Shown here piece by piece: positions 11,035-23,772 of a DNA stretch of 64,000 nucleotides (positions are counted from its first letter, which is position 1; each line of letters begins with the position of its first letter). The notes under the pieces are model-generated. The model was not told where the DNA came from and made no database searches. It saw only the letters and a program-made list of their open reading frames with translations. The stretch lies in contig OX365952.1 in NCBI GenBank assembly GCA_947247005.1, positions 5,044,501 to 5,108,500 of the forward strand, given 5' to 3'. Origin of the DNA: Spisula solida (Eukaryota > Mollusca > Bivalvia > Venerida > Mactridae). Position numbers and translations under genes: made by a program.

Positions 11035-11403
11035 ATTTGAGATGGATTAGGGTTAGATAGATTTCGTCAGCTTCAACTCCTGGCTGTGTTATTGAACCAT
11101 CAATGTAGACACTGACCATATTAGGACTTGTCAGCATTGTTTGTGTGTGTTGTATTTTATGAGTTTATTGAAATATTAAAATCAAGATGATTTAGTTGAT
11201 AATCAATATAAACATAAAATACGATGAAAAACTAAGAAAAAGCCAATAATTTATCCGTTTCTTGCTATAAATATTTTAATTCTAAGGGGGACAACTCATA
11301 TAAACAGTGTAAATTTACCAAAACAGAGTTATCTGAAATATACCCGGTTAATAGTTTGCTGTAGGTTACTAGTACTTCTTTTTATTGTTCTACTCAATAT
11401 ATA
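11035..11403 (+). other. Likely 3' UTR and intergenic DNA
   Basis: Follows the stop at 11034. A variant polyadenylation signal ATTAAA is at 11175-11180; nothing else is recognised. Confidence 0.4.
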
Positions 11404-11584
11404 TACAGTGCAACCTCTGTAGAGCAACACCCTATAGGAGCTGCAAATATTGGTCATTGTTTAGAGGTTGTTGCTCTACTGAGGTTAAATTTATAGTAAA
11501 TACCAGTTATGGACAATTTTGAAGGTGTTGTTATAAAGAGGTTGTTGTTCAACAGAAGGCTGCTATGGAGAGGTTTTACTGTAC
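11404..11584. mobile_element. MITE family D copy (ends TACAGTGCAACCTCTGTAGA)
   Basis: The left end is TACAGTGCAACCTCTGTAGA; the right end is inverted and diverged (GGAGAGGTTTTACTGTA). Internal 'AGAGGTTGTTGCTCTAC' words occur in the related copies at 26738, 32662 and 63744. Confidence 0.65.
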
Positions 11585-12754
11585 ATGATTATGGCAATAA
11601 ATTTTTGTACTGACGACATAAACTAATCTTCCTACATGACATCGTTGATTCAGGTGAAGAATAATCTGGTAGATGAGAATTAATAAATTGTAAAAAGTAT
11701 TACATGTAATTAGGTAGAATGGTTATTAATTTACCATAAAGTATTCTGATAGGAGGCAGGACTGAGTAATTTTATTGTGTATATTATCTCCATTCTCTAT
11801 ATTTGAAAATGACTGGCAGTTGACACAGGTTCAAATTTAAATTCTTTATAATTTGTTTACAATTATAAAGAGTGGTAAATGGAGATGCATTATACTAATA
11901 ACGATTCAGTCAATGAACTCCTACAAACCATATCCAATTTGCAGTTGTTAAAGATTTATAAAGATTTTAAATTTAAGTGTAACTTAAAGATTTTTGACAA
12001 AACAGTTTTAATTTTCAAATTTTGTTTAAGGCAACTTAGTATTAAGCTTTTAATTATGACACCAAGAAATGTGTACAATTACTCACCTTATTAGACATAT
12101 ACTGTATAAATACTGGTACATGTACTGTACTGTACTGTATGTCCGTCCGTCCGTCTGCAGCTGTTAAAGATTTATAAAGATTTTAAATTTAAGTGACAAC
12201 CATGATAAGTAAAATCACTAGAATTCAATAAATGCATGTATAAATCAACTCATCAGGTCAGTCACTTGTTTACATAACACTGAGTAACATAAACATTGCA
12301 ATTTCTTTAATTAATTTCTTACTTTAGTTGATATTATGTGTATTAGTATGTAGCTTAGTTCACTGCCATTTTCTTCAATTATTTTCTTCAATAAAAATTC
12401 AATGTTATGATATTTCAATGTTTGTATACATGTGACAGACCTGAATAAAAATACTTTACATTGAAATACAGTAGATGAGTCCATTTGCATTGCTTTAATA
12501 TAGATGGAGTATAATTGGATTAAGCAATGTGTTGTCATCATCATATTTTGATCTGTGATATTTGTGTAATTTATCTGACTTAAATATGACTGATTATATC
12601 TAATATGTGTCCTAATGTTTAAACAAAAAGATAAGCTGTTGATGATTTATTACAATGATTTTTGTACAATTACACATCTAAACATTTTGGAATATCCTTG
12701 TTGTAATTTATAAACCAAGGGTCAATCTCCTGCTTACATACATTAAATTGGCTT
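11585..12754. other. Intergenic, no gene seen
   Basis: AT-rich. It includes a short duplicated segment (TTAAAGATTTATAAAGATTT at about 11947 and 12163) and a small 'GTACTGTACTGTACTGTA / GTCCGTCCGTC' tract at 12120-12155. Open frames at 11879 and 12311 show no protein-like features. Confidence 0.5.
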
Positions 12755-13055
12755 CCCTGCGAACTATTATGCGACCATCTTTGATGAAGGGTTATATTGC
12801 TTTGCACATGTCGGTCGGTCTGTCAGTTTGTCTGTCTGTCGGTAGACCAAGACTTAGTGGTTTCAGTTCAATAACTCAATCACACTTGACCCTAAGATTC
12901 TCAAACTTTACACAGAGGTTGGTCATCAACAGTAGATGACATTTATTGATTTTGAGGTCAGTAGATCAAAGGTCTAGGTCACTATGACCTTTACCATTTC
13001 TGACTACTTGGCTGCCGTGGGGGCATACTTGTTTTACAAACATCTCTTGTTATAG
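12755..13055 (+). repeat. Dispersed repeat 'GATGAAGGGTTATATTGCTT...', copy 1
   Basis: Shares long stretches with 58938-59200 on the same strand: 'TATATTGCTTTGCA', 'GTCGGTCTGTC', 'TTCAATAACTCAA', 'GAGGTTGGTCATCAACAGTA', 'GACCTTTACCATTTCT' and 'TTTTACAAACATCTC'. The overlapping 63-aa frame at 12748 is repeat-derived. The class is unknown; such tracts are abundant in bivalves. Confidence 0.6.
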
Positions 13056-13110
13056 GTTAATAATTGATGATAGTCATGGTATAAGGTCATGTATGGAGTA
13101 AAGGATTAAG

Positions 13111-13148
<38 letters not shown>

Positions 13149-13160
13149 CAGTCAATCAGT
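13111..13160. repeat. (ATCA)n microsatellite
   Basis: About twelve ATCA/GTCA tetranucleotides in a row. Confidence 0.85.
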
Positions 13161-13344
13161 ATGCAGAGGAGCCAATTTAATTACTGAAATGAACACACTA
13201 TCATTGTTGATATTTGTCCCAAACTGCACATTAGATGTGTACACTGAGTCTAGCCAACCTCTTATAATAGTTAGAATTGTTGGAGTATGGAGTAAATGGC
13301 TAATGTTCGAAAACTCAAACATTACATAGATTGGCTGATACACT

Positions 13345-13680
13345 TCCTGATGTATAGGTGGACAAGTGGTCTACTAGTAAGGGCTGCTGATATGATGGTT
13401 GTGAGTTTGATGCCTACTCAAGCTGGATCGAAAACAGAAATGCTTTTCAGTGTTTCCCACCTAACATAACAAAAATTACAAACAGTCTTTCGGACGAGAT
13501 GTTAAGCGAGGTCCCGTGTATGATGCTTTACATCGGCACGTAAAAAAACAGGAATGCTTCTGGAACTGGGGCTTATTCTGTATCATGCAAAATCCCCTAA
13601 AAACTAAAGTGACTAACCTCTTCTTGGGACCTCGCCTATGTGGACTTCCGATGGCAAGGATAAATAAAAGCATATAAACC
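13345..13680 (+). mobile_element. Probable SINE with a conserved-type central domain
   Basis: The head (GTGGTCTACTAGTAAGGGCT...) is weakly tRNA-like. The central part CTTTCGGACGAGATGTTAAG then CGAGGTCCCGTGTATG matches a motif recurring in invertebrate SINEs. A 68-aa minus-strand frame here is a shadow of the repeat. Confidence 0.5.
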
Positions 13681-13877
13681 AAGCCTGTTTTATTCTACTG
13701 TAAAGGGAGATGACTATTGATTGTATGCTAATGAAAATCAAACACTTAAGTTTAATTTCAGGATTATAACAATAATAAAATGGGTAAACTTTAGGTTACT
13801 TATGTTTGGGAGATTTTTTACATTTTTTTACATTTAAGATTACATATTGTTGGTAAATATTAGCTTATTTTAAATAT

Positions 13878-14088
13878 CACTGGCTTAGAATTAGAAGGTC
13901 GTAAGTACTACTTACAATATTATAGATTCATGCATATTTGAAATCTGCATCTAGGAGCGATTCTTATGAGCCTATTTTCATGAAAATGGTCATGTTGACC
14001 AAACTGAATTTTAAAAAGTTTGTTTTTCCATAAGTAAAGAGTAGCTCTCAAAATATTGATTTTGTACTTACAACCTTCTAAGCCAGCT
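13878..14088. mobile_element. MITE family A copy 3
   Basis: Starts CACTGGCTTAGAATTAGAAG and ends CTTCTAAGCCAGC. Internal sequence is collinear with copies 2 and 5. The right terminus has lost a few bases of the TTCTAATTCTAAG segment. Confidence 0.8.
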
Positions 14089-14309
14089 ATATGTGTGTTT
14101 GCTAGCAACATTGATGTATTTAAGCATGACTTTGTGTGGCTTTTTCATTTAATTTAGTGTTTGATTATTTTGATGTTGAACTTTACATAAAAATATCGCA
14201 CTTGTTTGTTATCTTATTGCTTCTACAGAGTTTAATTGAACTATTTTAGAATATATCTGCCCCACATTCAAGGAAAGTAACCTGCAAACATGTTTAACAA
14301 TCACGGGGT

Positions 14310-14640
14310 TTTGTCGATATAATCCGTCGTTGTACGCTTTGTTTGCGGCATACAATTTGAAAGTACTAATTCACGTTTTTTCCGTTCTCAGTTCGAAGTA
14401 TGTACGGATGCATGGATTTTACTATTCACATTCTTTTGTTTGTATCTGTCCGCCATTTTGTTTAATAACAGAAATACTCGCACACCACCTCCCGATATGG
14501 TTGGCGTACGTGTCAAACATGTCTTTTTAAACATACCGTTCAACGAATAACAGGTGCATCCCAGGTGCGAAACGTACGTCACGTATTGTTTCCTTGAACG
14601 TAGGGCTCGTATACTATTGGATGTGTATCAATAAATTTGG
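14310..14640. promoter_or_regulatory. CpG-bearing segment, possible promoter of an unseen gene
   Basis: CpG dinucleotides are dense here compared with the AT-rich surroundings (GTACGTCACGTATT, TTGGCGTACGTG, ATATAATCCGTCGTTGTACG). On the minus strand an AAAATGGCGG start-like site (about 14450-14460) opens a 22-codon frame (MADRYKQKNVNSK and onward) that ends at 14388. A weak donor-like GTAAAA lies within it. No downstream exon could be tied to it, so this is a suggestion of a transcription start only. Confidence 0.25.
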
Positions 14641-17604
14641 TATACAGACAGCTTGTGTGAAGAGGCCGCATTAGAAGGAAAATGGGGCCGATTTCACGGG
14701 TAAAGGGAATGTATTTGGTTCTGTTGAAGGTAGCACTATTAACATTGAATACTTACACATAATTTGGATTAATTACACTAATATACAATGGGTTCTCTCC
14801 TTTACTTTGCTTGTTGGAAGAGCTTTCCCAACGGAAGCATCAGCATAATAATAATAACATCTTTATTTTCCGTGTATAAAATAATTAGCAAACCAATTTT
14901 CATTATGGTCAACTATAATAATATATACTACGCAAAAATATTTAAGAACCACTATTTCACACCTATATTTTTTAATTATTCAGATATTGACATTTTATCT
15001 ATTCAGAATTTAGTATACTTAAAGTATTGGAATAACATAAAACACACTATAATTGTGTTATTTCATGGATAAACTATGGATTTCGCTTTTGAACAGGTCT
15101 CGCTGCAAAATGCTGTGTTCCTGTCTATTCATTGTAACTGTCACTTTTATGTTACTCGTTTAATTCATTTTCGCGTTAAGTTTGGGTTATTTTAGACTTT
15201 TATAGTGAGTATACGGCATAAACGCACCTGACTAGACATTTACCAGTTGGTGACATGGTACAAATTAATGAACACATTCAACATCACGTTGGACTCCAGT
15301 CATACCGTGGCCGGTCCTGTCAGGTATAGGTACCTGGACACTTAATCTGTTGTTGAGCGCATAGAAAGAGCCTGTTCGAGTAAAACGACGGACTGCTTAT
15401 GGACTATAACACTCCGGTGATGGTTAAGTGCACGACTTGTCAAACCACAGATCCAGTGGGAACTGACATGTGCACTCATAGAGGAGTAGACAAAAATCAG
15501 AACTTTGATTAGCAGCTTAAAACTCAGGTGTAGGGTTGTTATGGAAGCTCATCTGTGGTATTGGCGTTAGTTATGGCATTGCATTTAATGTGTTTCGACA
15601 CTGCTGGAAAAACATCATACCCCACCCTACACTATGCGAACGTTGACATTTTGGTAGCAACATCATCTCTTGACCTAGCACGTGTTTACTACATTTGCCA
15701 TTGCCAACGTTTACATTAGTCAATTAGATATATGTATTGAACATTTGATATCAATTACGGTAATGTTTCTGACAACACACTGTAGTTTAGTGGGGAGCCT
15801 GTCTTGCGGCGCTCTTGTTGTTATAAGACTAGTAAATAAATGGTCTTTGTTCACAGTTGGTCTTTAACACATGTCATTGACTGAAATTTTAACATGTACA
15901 CATCAGAAACTATTTCTAAACACTACACATTTGTATTTTTTACTTTAAGTGTATTTGATTAGCAAAGAAAGGACAGTCTTTAATTCAACAAAGTCTTCAG
16001 TGTTTATACTCTGGCAGTGTTTAACTTCGGTCTATTTAAACAAGGTTACAAGTGGCACACAGTGTTTAGACACATTGATTAGGTACGGTCTAAACACCAG
16101 ATAAAACATTGACATAAATCTCTGGATGCTTAAATTACGAGCAGATTTATTGAGTAGCTGAACTGTGTCAATATTAACTGTATTTGGATGTTGTAAATAG
16201 TTCCTGACACCAACGGTATCAAATTAACCCTGTACTCCATGAGTACGCTTTTTATGTAAGTCGAGGACACTCCATAATATATGTCTATCATTTCCATTCT
16301 CGATAGCGATAAAACCTGTTTTCCGGAACTGAAATTTTATGGTCAGGGGGTTTAGCGAGCAATAGGCTGTATAGCTGGAGTGTATATAATTATTCTTTTT
16401 TCAGCGTTTAAACATGAAAAAACATATGAAACAATTATTGCACATTATCATTAAACATCTATGTTTTTAAACTTTAATAAGCAAGAATTATCCTGAAAAT
16501 GCTTAATATTTGAAATATTGCATTTTATTCTACACTGCCGCTTCCGTAGCACGATACGGATGGCGAGAAAATATTCGCATTTTTCAAGTTAAACATTATT
16601 ATTTAGGCAAAAATATTGTCAGCTAGGTCTAAAAATAATGTTGTCATTGTGTTCAAGTAAGACTTTTTACAAATTCTTATCATTTGGTTAAAATAGTAGC
16701 GATTTTTGTACCTGGTTGCTCTATACACTATATGCAGCCACCACCCTGACGTATATTCGGAATATATCGCATATTGTCCCTCAAATAATTCTGTAATACC
16801 GAAAACGGGTTTTACCCTGTAATGTCGATATGGTGAATGCTTATTGTGTAACAGGCGTTACGAACAATTTACAACAAAAAATATTTCATCTTATTTGTGA
16901 TCGCATTGATCCGTAATTAGCTATATAGAAACATTGCAAAAAAATTCCAGTTGAAAATATCGCTCTTTGTCGCATTATTTGACACAACCTCAATAAATTA
17001 TAAAAACTTCCAATCTTTTATCCAATACAGTATTTTGCTAGTGTTGTCACCTAATAATGCGACTGCAAGATCAATCATTTTTAAGACATTCTGTTTTCAA
17101 AAAAGGTGCAAAACTTTTTTAACTGTTTCAAAACATTTTTTTTTTAGGACAGGGACAATTTCAAAATTCTGAAACCGGTTAATCGTTTGTATAAAATCAA
17201 ATCGAACCAGTTAATCGGCCACCATATGGAAAATGGTGTTTCCTTTCCTGACAATCATATCAATGTACTTTCAGCAGCAGAACTCATTTGTTTTTTTTAT
17301 CATCCGATTTTAATATATATCAAAAAGTATAAGATTAATATGTACCTGAGTAAAGTAAAATCACATACGGATTATGTATCAGAAGTTACCACTATAAATC
17401 CAGCTATGTTACCTGTTTTGTGTCGATAAACACGCATGCTGCTGTCAAAAATATGTATTCAGGCAATAGCTTACATTTTTATTGGCATTGTAGGAACTGT
17501 ATTGTTTTAGAACAATAAGTGGTTTTGCAAAATTGAAACCGATTTCACTATGCAATACCAAGTAATCATCCCAGTCGTAGTTTTTATAATCACAATTCAG
17601 GTCT
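14641..17604. other. Intergenic, no supported gene
   Basis: About 3 kb without splice-bounded coding frames. The stretch 15230-15660 is somewhat richer in GC, but its frames are closed. Open frames at 14788, 15682, 16951 and 17187 are AT-driven. No repeat with paired ends was recognised. Confidence 0.45.
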
Positions 17605-18220
17605 TAGGGATGTCAACAGAGCCAAATTAAAAATCTTGAAAATCATATGCAGCCAACCACATACATGCCATGATTTGCAGACCCCTTTGCGTGAGATTGG
17701 TGATGGAAATGCAGGAGAAATTTATTAAAATGCAGGAGATTTTCCTTGCTGAAAGTTTAGACTTAAAGTATTGAAGTTTATATGCTGTTTTCACTTATCT
17801 TACTTTGATGACAATACCATGCATGCTTCATGTAGCAATTTAAACTAATACTTGTCATCATTCTCATAGTGTAAACAAAAAAGTCAGGTTCCACTTTGTC
17901 CATGAAATGCGTGAGATTTGATAAATTGGCCTCCGATCATGCAGGAGTAGAGTCTCAAATGCAGGAGACTCACGCATGATGCAGGAGATCTGGCATGTAT
18001 GCAACCATTTTGGCTAAATAAGAGGCATTCAACCACATTTTTTCGATCTTTGACTCAGTTTTTATTGAATAAAATGCTTCCAGGACAGATTAAATTGACC
18101 ACAATGTTGCCATTTCTCAAGATACTTTCATCCAATAACTTTTATTTCGGTCAGAAATCATTGCTCTTTCAGGATAGAAAATCAGGAATTCTGGATTAAT
18201 CAGGAATATTGACACCCCTG
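17605..18220. mobile_element. MITE family E copy 1 (ends CAGGGGTGTC), carrying a nested element
   Basis: The right end GACACCCCTG and a decayed left end TAGGGATGTC are flanked by exact 6-bp duplications AGGTCT (17599-17604 and 18221-18226). The interior matches the copy at 27058 ('AAGAGGC...TTCAA', 'TTGCCATTTCT', 'CATTGCTCTTT'). The ends resemble hAT-type MITEs. It is split by the element at 17660-18001. The 66-aa frame at 17999-18199 lies in the right half and is not a gene. Confidence 0.75.
17660..18001. mobile_element. Nested element with ends CATACATGCCA, 6-bp duplication CAACCA
   Basis: Perfect 11-bp inverted ends CATACATGCCA / TGGCATGTATG bound 342 bp and are flanked by CAACCA at 17654-17659 and 18002-18007. 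The interior repeats the word 'ATGCAGGAGA' several times in both halves. No transposase frame. Confidence 0.75.
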
Positions 18221-18226
18221 AGGTCT

Positions 18227-21073
18227 GAATTCATTGCTTCTGGTCTAATTGATTGCACAACTGTCAGCTTAAATACAATATTATTATTAAGACATCAGTT
18301 TGCAATAAACTTACAATACATTACTGTTAACTATAAGCAAATATGGAAAATAAAGAAATATAATACTTCTATCGATATTGATTAGCTTCAATCATTTTCT
18401 AATTTCTAATTTATAAAGGGGCGTCTCATATTTCTGATCGAAAACTGGAATTCAATACCTCACTGTTTGAATATTGTATTTGATTAGTTTCTGAGTTAAA
18501 GTAGTTAGGCTGATTAAAATTGTGAGTAAAAATACAAGTCGCAAGTTTTATTTCGTTAGTATGTTGATAGATGGTGTAGAAATTTATCATTTTTGTCCTG
18601 GATACAGGATGATTAAAAGGGTGAATTGTGAGTGAAAATATAAATCGCAAATTTTGTTTAGTTCACATGTTGAGTGATAAATGGGCCGTAACATTTTGGA
18701 CGTGGATGCGTAACTGCTATATATAAAGTTTCTAAACTACAGTGATGTAAGTACAGGTTTATTACAATACTTTGTCATATTCCCTAACTTTACTATAACT
18801 CTAGATCTAGCACAATAAATTGCAATCTGAAAACGAACATGAAATGCACTTAATTTATCATTTGTGACTATTTAGGAGCATACTTAATAAATTAAATGAG
18901 TGTCGAATGTTTGAATACTTCATTTAGTAAACGTGACAATCCGTGATTCTTATCCATTGGGACGACCATGATCGACTGCCGCTATAGTCTGGCTTTGAGC
19001 AGACCAATTTGTCTGCCATTACTGTCTAATAGCTTATGATATCTTACTTAAATATATAAGAAATATTTAATTCAAATTAGGAAATTTTCAAATTAGCCCG
19101 TATTATAATTCAACCTTCAATTATATATGCACATTCTTTTTTTGCAGCTTTTATTTAATAACCTTCAATCAAATTGAATAAAATTGTATGTCTTTATTTG
19201 CAGTTTTTATTTAAACCCCTTCGAACAACTTAAAATAAAATTCTATATTATTGGTAATTCAATGTATAAATGTTTTCCGATATGGTATAACAGTGGATGA
19301 ACTATTACTTGTCATAAATGTCCCTGATTTTATATCTACCCGTAGATCAATCGTTTGTTATCAAAATAATCATGATAAATTTAATAGAGTGATAATCATC
19401 AATCATTAAACGTAGCCTTTTATACATGGCAGATATAGCCGGCCCAATGTTGAACGATTTAAAAACCTCGAGAGCTTCAACCTTGTAAAATATTTGCACA
19501 ATTTTTGTTTATTGCTAAACATGTACAATGTGAATCATAGTCAAACATAACATAACATCTAATATCTGTGTTTTTATGTTAAATAAATACAACTTCAACG
19601 TATTTTCAAAATGTGGGTATAAAATCGTTACATGTTCAAATATTCTATATTTGGAAACTTGTCGTGATGCGAGGTGATGTCACAGATAGCAAGAATTGAT
19701 AGCAAAATCAACAATTGATTTTAAATCCCATCTTTTTGTGAGTGAAATTGATTTTAAAGTACATGCACACATGAATGGTAAACACTTTCGCAGGATTAAA
19801 ATTTCACTGAATGTACGTTTTATTTGATATTGAAATCATGATTTCAATTACGTTTTGGATTAAAAAGCAATTTTGTGCTAATTTCAATTTGAAAGGACAT
19901 TTATAGATAAGCTTCACGTTTTACATGGGTTTTCACAATGTTTTTGCTTTGCACACGGTCAAGCAAACACTTTTAAGTACTATTGATGTGTCAGCTATGT
20001 TATTGCTCTCACCTATCTTAATATAATTTAATGACTATTACATATGTTATATTAACGTTCTCTATTTATTTTAGATCTATTGGTATAAAAGTCGATGTGG
20101 TAAACACGGAGTTATCTGTTTATTGGGGTACCTGTTAAACACATTCTACTTGAAATTATCTTTCATTTACTATTTACATGAAGGGATTGATTGAATGTCG
20201 AATGATACAAGGATTTATTCTGTCCTGGATTTATTAGACCTGTTCTACATTCAACAACACGACGTTAGAAATGTGCAGTAAGTACCTGTTAAAGCGCTGA
20301 ATTCAATAAAGACATGTGAGTTTTAAAGTGTATCTTTTTATAAATGACCAGTTAGATGGACTCGTTTTGAGAATCGAAACAAAACCTTTAGGACTGTATT
20401 TTTATAACACATAATACGATTTGAATATAAAGGACAGTGTTTTTTGAAAGAGGTATACTTAAACATGGAATTATGTGGTGGATAAAAAACGAAAACTTCA
20501 GAACTGTGCTTTATTAAAACATAATTCAATTAGGACAGGTTTTTTGAAGTGTTATACTGATAAATTAAAGATGGATTTATGTACAGGATAAAAATTAGAG
20601 AACGAAAACTTGGAGATTGTATAAAACCTTTTTTTTACCATTTTGGAGAGGTGTTCAACACTGATACTGTGGTTTAGGTTGTTAAGATTTGTTGTACCGG
20701 TAACAGGAAGACTTCGATAATCTGTGACAAATTTACCAACCACGTGGTCGTGTTTGCGAGATGTTGATAGCAGGGATGGTATGTGGATAGATTTGTGTCT
20801 CATTTCAATAAATATAACAATTTCTGTTCAAAGGGAATTTCGAGATATTTGAATAGGATAAAATGTGATACAAACTTTAGTCAGACAAATGGACTGAAAT
20901 GTTGAAATGATTTAAATTTGATATTAAAAATGAAATTTAAAATTTCACACAACATTTGTGGTATTTGAAAGTGTGAAGTAATCATTGCTGACAAAGATCT
21001 GAGTAAGGCAATGACTGCTGTATCACAGTGTATAAACCTAATCACTGAATGACTTTTTGGGATACTATACAAT
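18227..21073. other. Intergenic with two degenerate local duplications
   Basis: A roughly 100-bp unit is duplicated at about 18480-18660 ('GTGAGTAAAAATACAAGTCG', 'GTGAGTGAAAATATAAATCG'). A roughly 115-bp unit recurs two to three times at about 20340-20620 ('GAAAACTTCAGAACTGTGCT', 'GAAAACTTGGAGATTGTAT'). No coding exon was identified. Confidence 0.45.
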
Positions 21074-21236
21074 ACAACTTGTATGTCTTATTGTGAGCAA
21101 AAGCATCTGTGATTTCCGGTTACTGTATGACTTATTGGGAAACTACAATTCAACTGGTATGACTTATTGTGAGCAAAAGCATTTGTAATTTCCGGTCACT
21201 GTATGACTTATTGGGAGACTATACAATTCAATGTGT
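21074..21236. repeat. Tandem duplication of about 80 bp
   Basis: 'GACTTATTGTGAGCAAAAGC' then 'ATTTCCGGTCACTGTATGAC' and 'TTATTGGGA' occur twice in order, the copies differing at a few positions. It lies about 400 bp upstream of the 253-aa gene. Confidence 0.75.
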
Positions 21237-21628
21237 ATATTGCGATAACCAGAGTTGACTCGTTTATACACTCGTGTTGATAGGAACATTGGAAGTCTGA
21301 TGGATTATTACAAATGTTTATAATGAGCAATGATACCATTGTGACAAACATCTCAGGTTTAAGAAGGAAAATCTTCAGTTATTAAAACTCTTCAGTTCAT
21401 TGTACATTGTCAATATGTAAACATGATAAAATCAGGATAACAAACATTCAAGTAGAGATCACAAGTTCATATATTGGACAGTTTATCTATCAGAATATAC
21501 AGTAGGCGCTGTGGCGGCCAGTACGAAAGGCAATTACGGTTGGTTATGTGGATTACAAATATTTAATACACAGGATCGCAGACAGTGATAATATACTTAT
21601 TAGTGTTATTTAGTAGAAAAGAGATTTA

Positions 21629-22390
21629 ATGATGTCAGAAAATGAAAGTCAATGTGATGGTGCTAAGGTGTTGTCCAGAGAAAAAATGTTTTCAAATATT
21701 CAGCGAAGACGATCATTGAAACGTAAAGAAACAGCCCGACGTAACTTGTTGGACTCAATCTACACGAGACATAGTGATGTCAGACACAGTGCACCAAGTG
21801 GTTTAATGTCAGACCGTGCTAAATCTGATTTTAAGTTACCGCGTGTTTACTCCCCAGAAAGATTGCCGCATCATGCCGGCCACGTGAATGGCCGGAGTGT
21901 TAGCACGGGAAAAACGTCACATTATACGACAAGTCCGAATTCTTTACTGGACGTAATGGATGAGCGCAGTCGTACAGTGTACTCGTCTAAAAATGGAAGT
22001 AGCGTGTATTTCCGTAACTCGGGTGGCAATAATTTAAATTTACCGGGAATTATTTTGGAATTTAACGCTGAATCTAATGTAGCATCGCGTGATGTTAACA
22101 TACGCATGATGACAACTCCAGAATTGTGCGAGGACGAGCGTGCGTTAGGGGCACCGTATGAGGACTATCTCAAACAAGCTAGATATAACAATTATAATCC
22201 AATGAAAGCTCGGCACAGACCAGTCACTCCTGGTCTACTGGATTCATTAAACCGACTTAAACTTCCATCAAAATTAAAAACGGAGCATTGGTTACGCACT
22301 TCACAAAACTCCCAGAAATCGTTGCAAGGACATGCTTACAGAACAGAAAATATGGATAACTTTAACTGGATTTACTCTGATGAGAGCTGA
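21629..22390 (+). CDS. Intronless 253-aa basic protein, unknown function
   Basis: This is the longest uninterrupted frame in the window. An in-frame TAG at 21614-21616 precedes the ATG, so the protein starts at 21629 or at the adjacent ATG at 21632. It has no signal peptide or membrane segment. The N-terminus is very basic (QRRRSLKRKETARR, about residues 25-38) and could be a nuclear localisation signal. The middle is rich in Ser, Arg and Asn and probably disordered. A more ordered patch follows: GIILEFNAESNVASRDVNIR (140-159), MTTPELCEDE (161-170), and TPGLLDSLNRLKLPSK (about 200-215). The coding stretch is less AT-rich than its flanks, which supports a real gene. Possible polyadenylation signals AATAAA lie at 22470, 22938 and 22963. 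I do not recognise the family. It could be a single-exon gene or the coding exon of a gene with a 5' UTR intron, since an acceptor-like ATACAG precedes 21502. Confidence 0.75.
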   Translation: MMSENESQCDGAKVLSREKMFSNIQRRRSLKRKETARRNLLDSIYTRHSDVRHSAPSGLMSDRAKSDFKLPRVYSPERLPHHAGHVNGRSVSTGKTSHYTTSPNSLLDVMDERSRTVYSSKNGSSVYFRNSGGNNLNLPGIILEFNAESNVASRDVNIRMMTTPELCEDERALGAPYEDYLKQARYNNYNPMKARHRPVTPGLLDSLNRLKLPSKLKTEHWLRTSQNSQKSLQGHAYRTENMDNFNWIYSDES

Positions 22391-23772
22391 AACCATAGAT
22401 TTCAGGACACTGTGCAACATGTATACACATATATAAAATTACTCTTAAAGATGGGTAACTTCAGATGACAATAAAAATCTCATTTTTTTTAATTTATGCA
22501 ATTGTTTGTTAAACTTAGTAAATACAAGTATCAAATATTATGATATAAACTAAATGATTTATGAGTTTTATAATTGCCTGTATATTAATAATAAATTCTT
22601 GTGGAAACTTCAAAAGCTATGAAAAAGTGCTTAATTACTTGGTTTAAGTCTTACAGATAAAAGAGTGATCTTAAATAACATATTTTCACCTTCATTTGCA
22701 ATGAAAATGGCGATTTAATCATGTTCAATCAAACCCTTTAACACTTTATTAGAACTTTATCATTCAAATTTTTTCATTTAAATATTTTTCAAATCATTAA
22801 TTATTTTGCTGTATTTTAAAATATGTCATATTTTTATCTGGAGTTATTTATCCATGTATTTGTTTTTATTACTGTCTATGTGTTCAAATCAATTTCCGGT
22901 ACCTGTGACATTGTAAAATCATTAATATTTTTGAGTGAATAAAATTTTAATATTGACTATGAAATAAAATCCCTATGTTTTATTGACCACTGAAATTGGT
23001 TAAATATGTTTACCAAGTTTCAAGTTTTATTAACAAAATCGGCAAATAATATGCCTTTACCAAGGTTTAAATCCTCAAAATTTACAATCCCTTAAAATAA
23101 ACTTTTTATCAAAATCTACAAAATTTAATATTCACGAAAATTTAATAGTTTTACAGTAGATTTATATGCGAACATTTTGTATAGGTACCTGTATGTTATT
23201 AAAAATTAATTATTGTCATATTATAATGTTAACTGTATTCAATATATTGATTCTATATAAAGTAAATAAAGGAATGTATGCTCAAAGATTCAATTTACCG
23301 AATTTTGTTTTCATTAAAAACACTTAAATCTATGTAAACAGTCTCAAAGCTATTAATAGCATAATTTTTTCAATGATATATATATAGGTTATACTGGGAT
23401 GGTTCTCATTGAAATACAAATATAATTATATTTAAGAAGTTATGATTCATGAAAATGAATTCTTATTGATGGGTCTTATTATAATATAAAATGTTAATTA
23501 GAAGATTTAACCTTAAGGCCACATTTTTAATTTTTGTTAACAGGACTTAATGTTGAGAGAAGCTACTGGAAATATAATGAAAAGGCCAAAAGGATCCCAG
23601 GTTCCTCACCTGCCATTGTGTCAGCGACTTTAAGGACCCTTTGGGCCAGGCCTTCTTGATAAATTTTCATTCCCACCTCTCGAAAATTTCCTTTAAACCA
23701 TGTGGCCGAAGTTTAACCATTTAATTCCTGGTACTGCCTATTCACACATCATAGTATTCACAGGTGCATCCT
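22391..23772 (+). other. 3' UTR of the 253-aa gene, then intergenic
   Basis: AT-rich, with AATAAA at 22470-22475, 22938-22943 and 22963-22968. Nothing coding is seen beyond. Confidence 0.5.
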
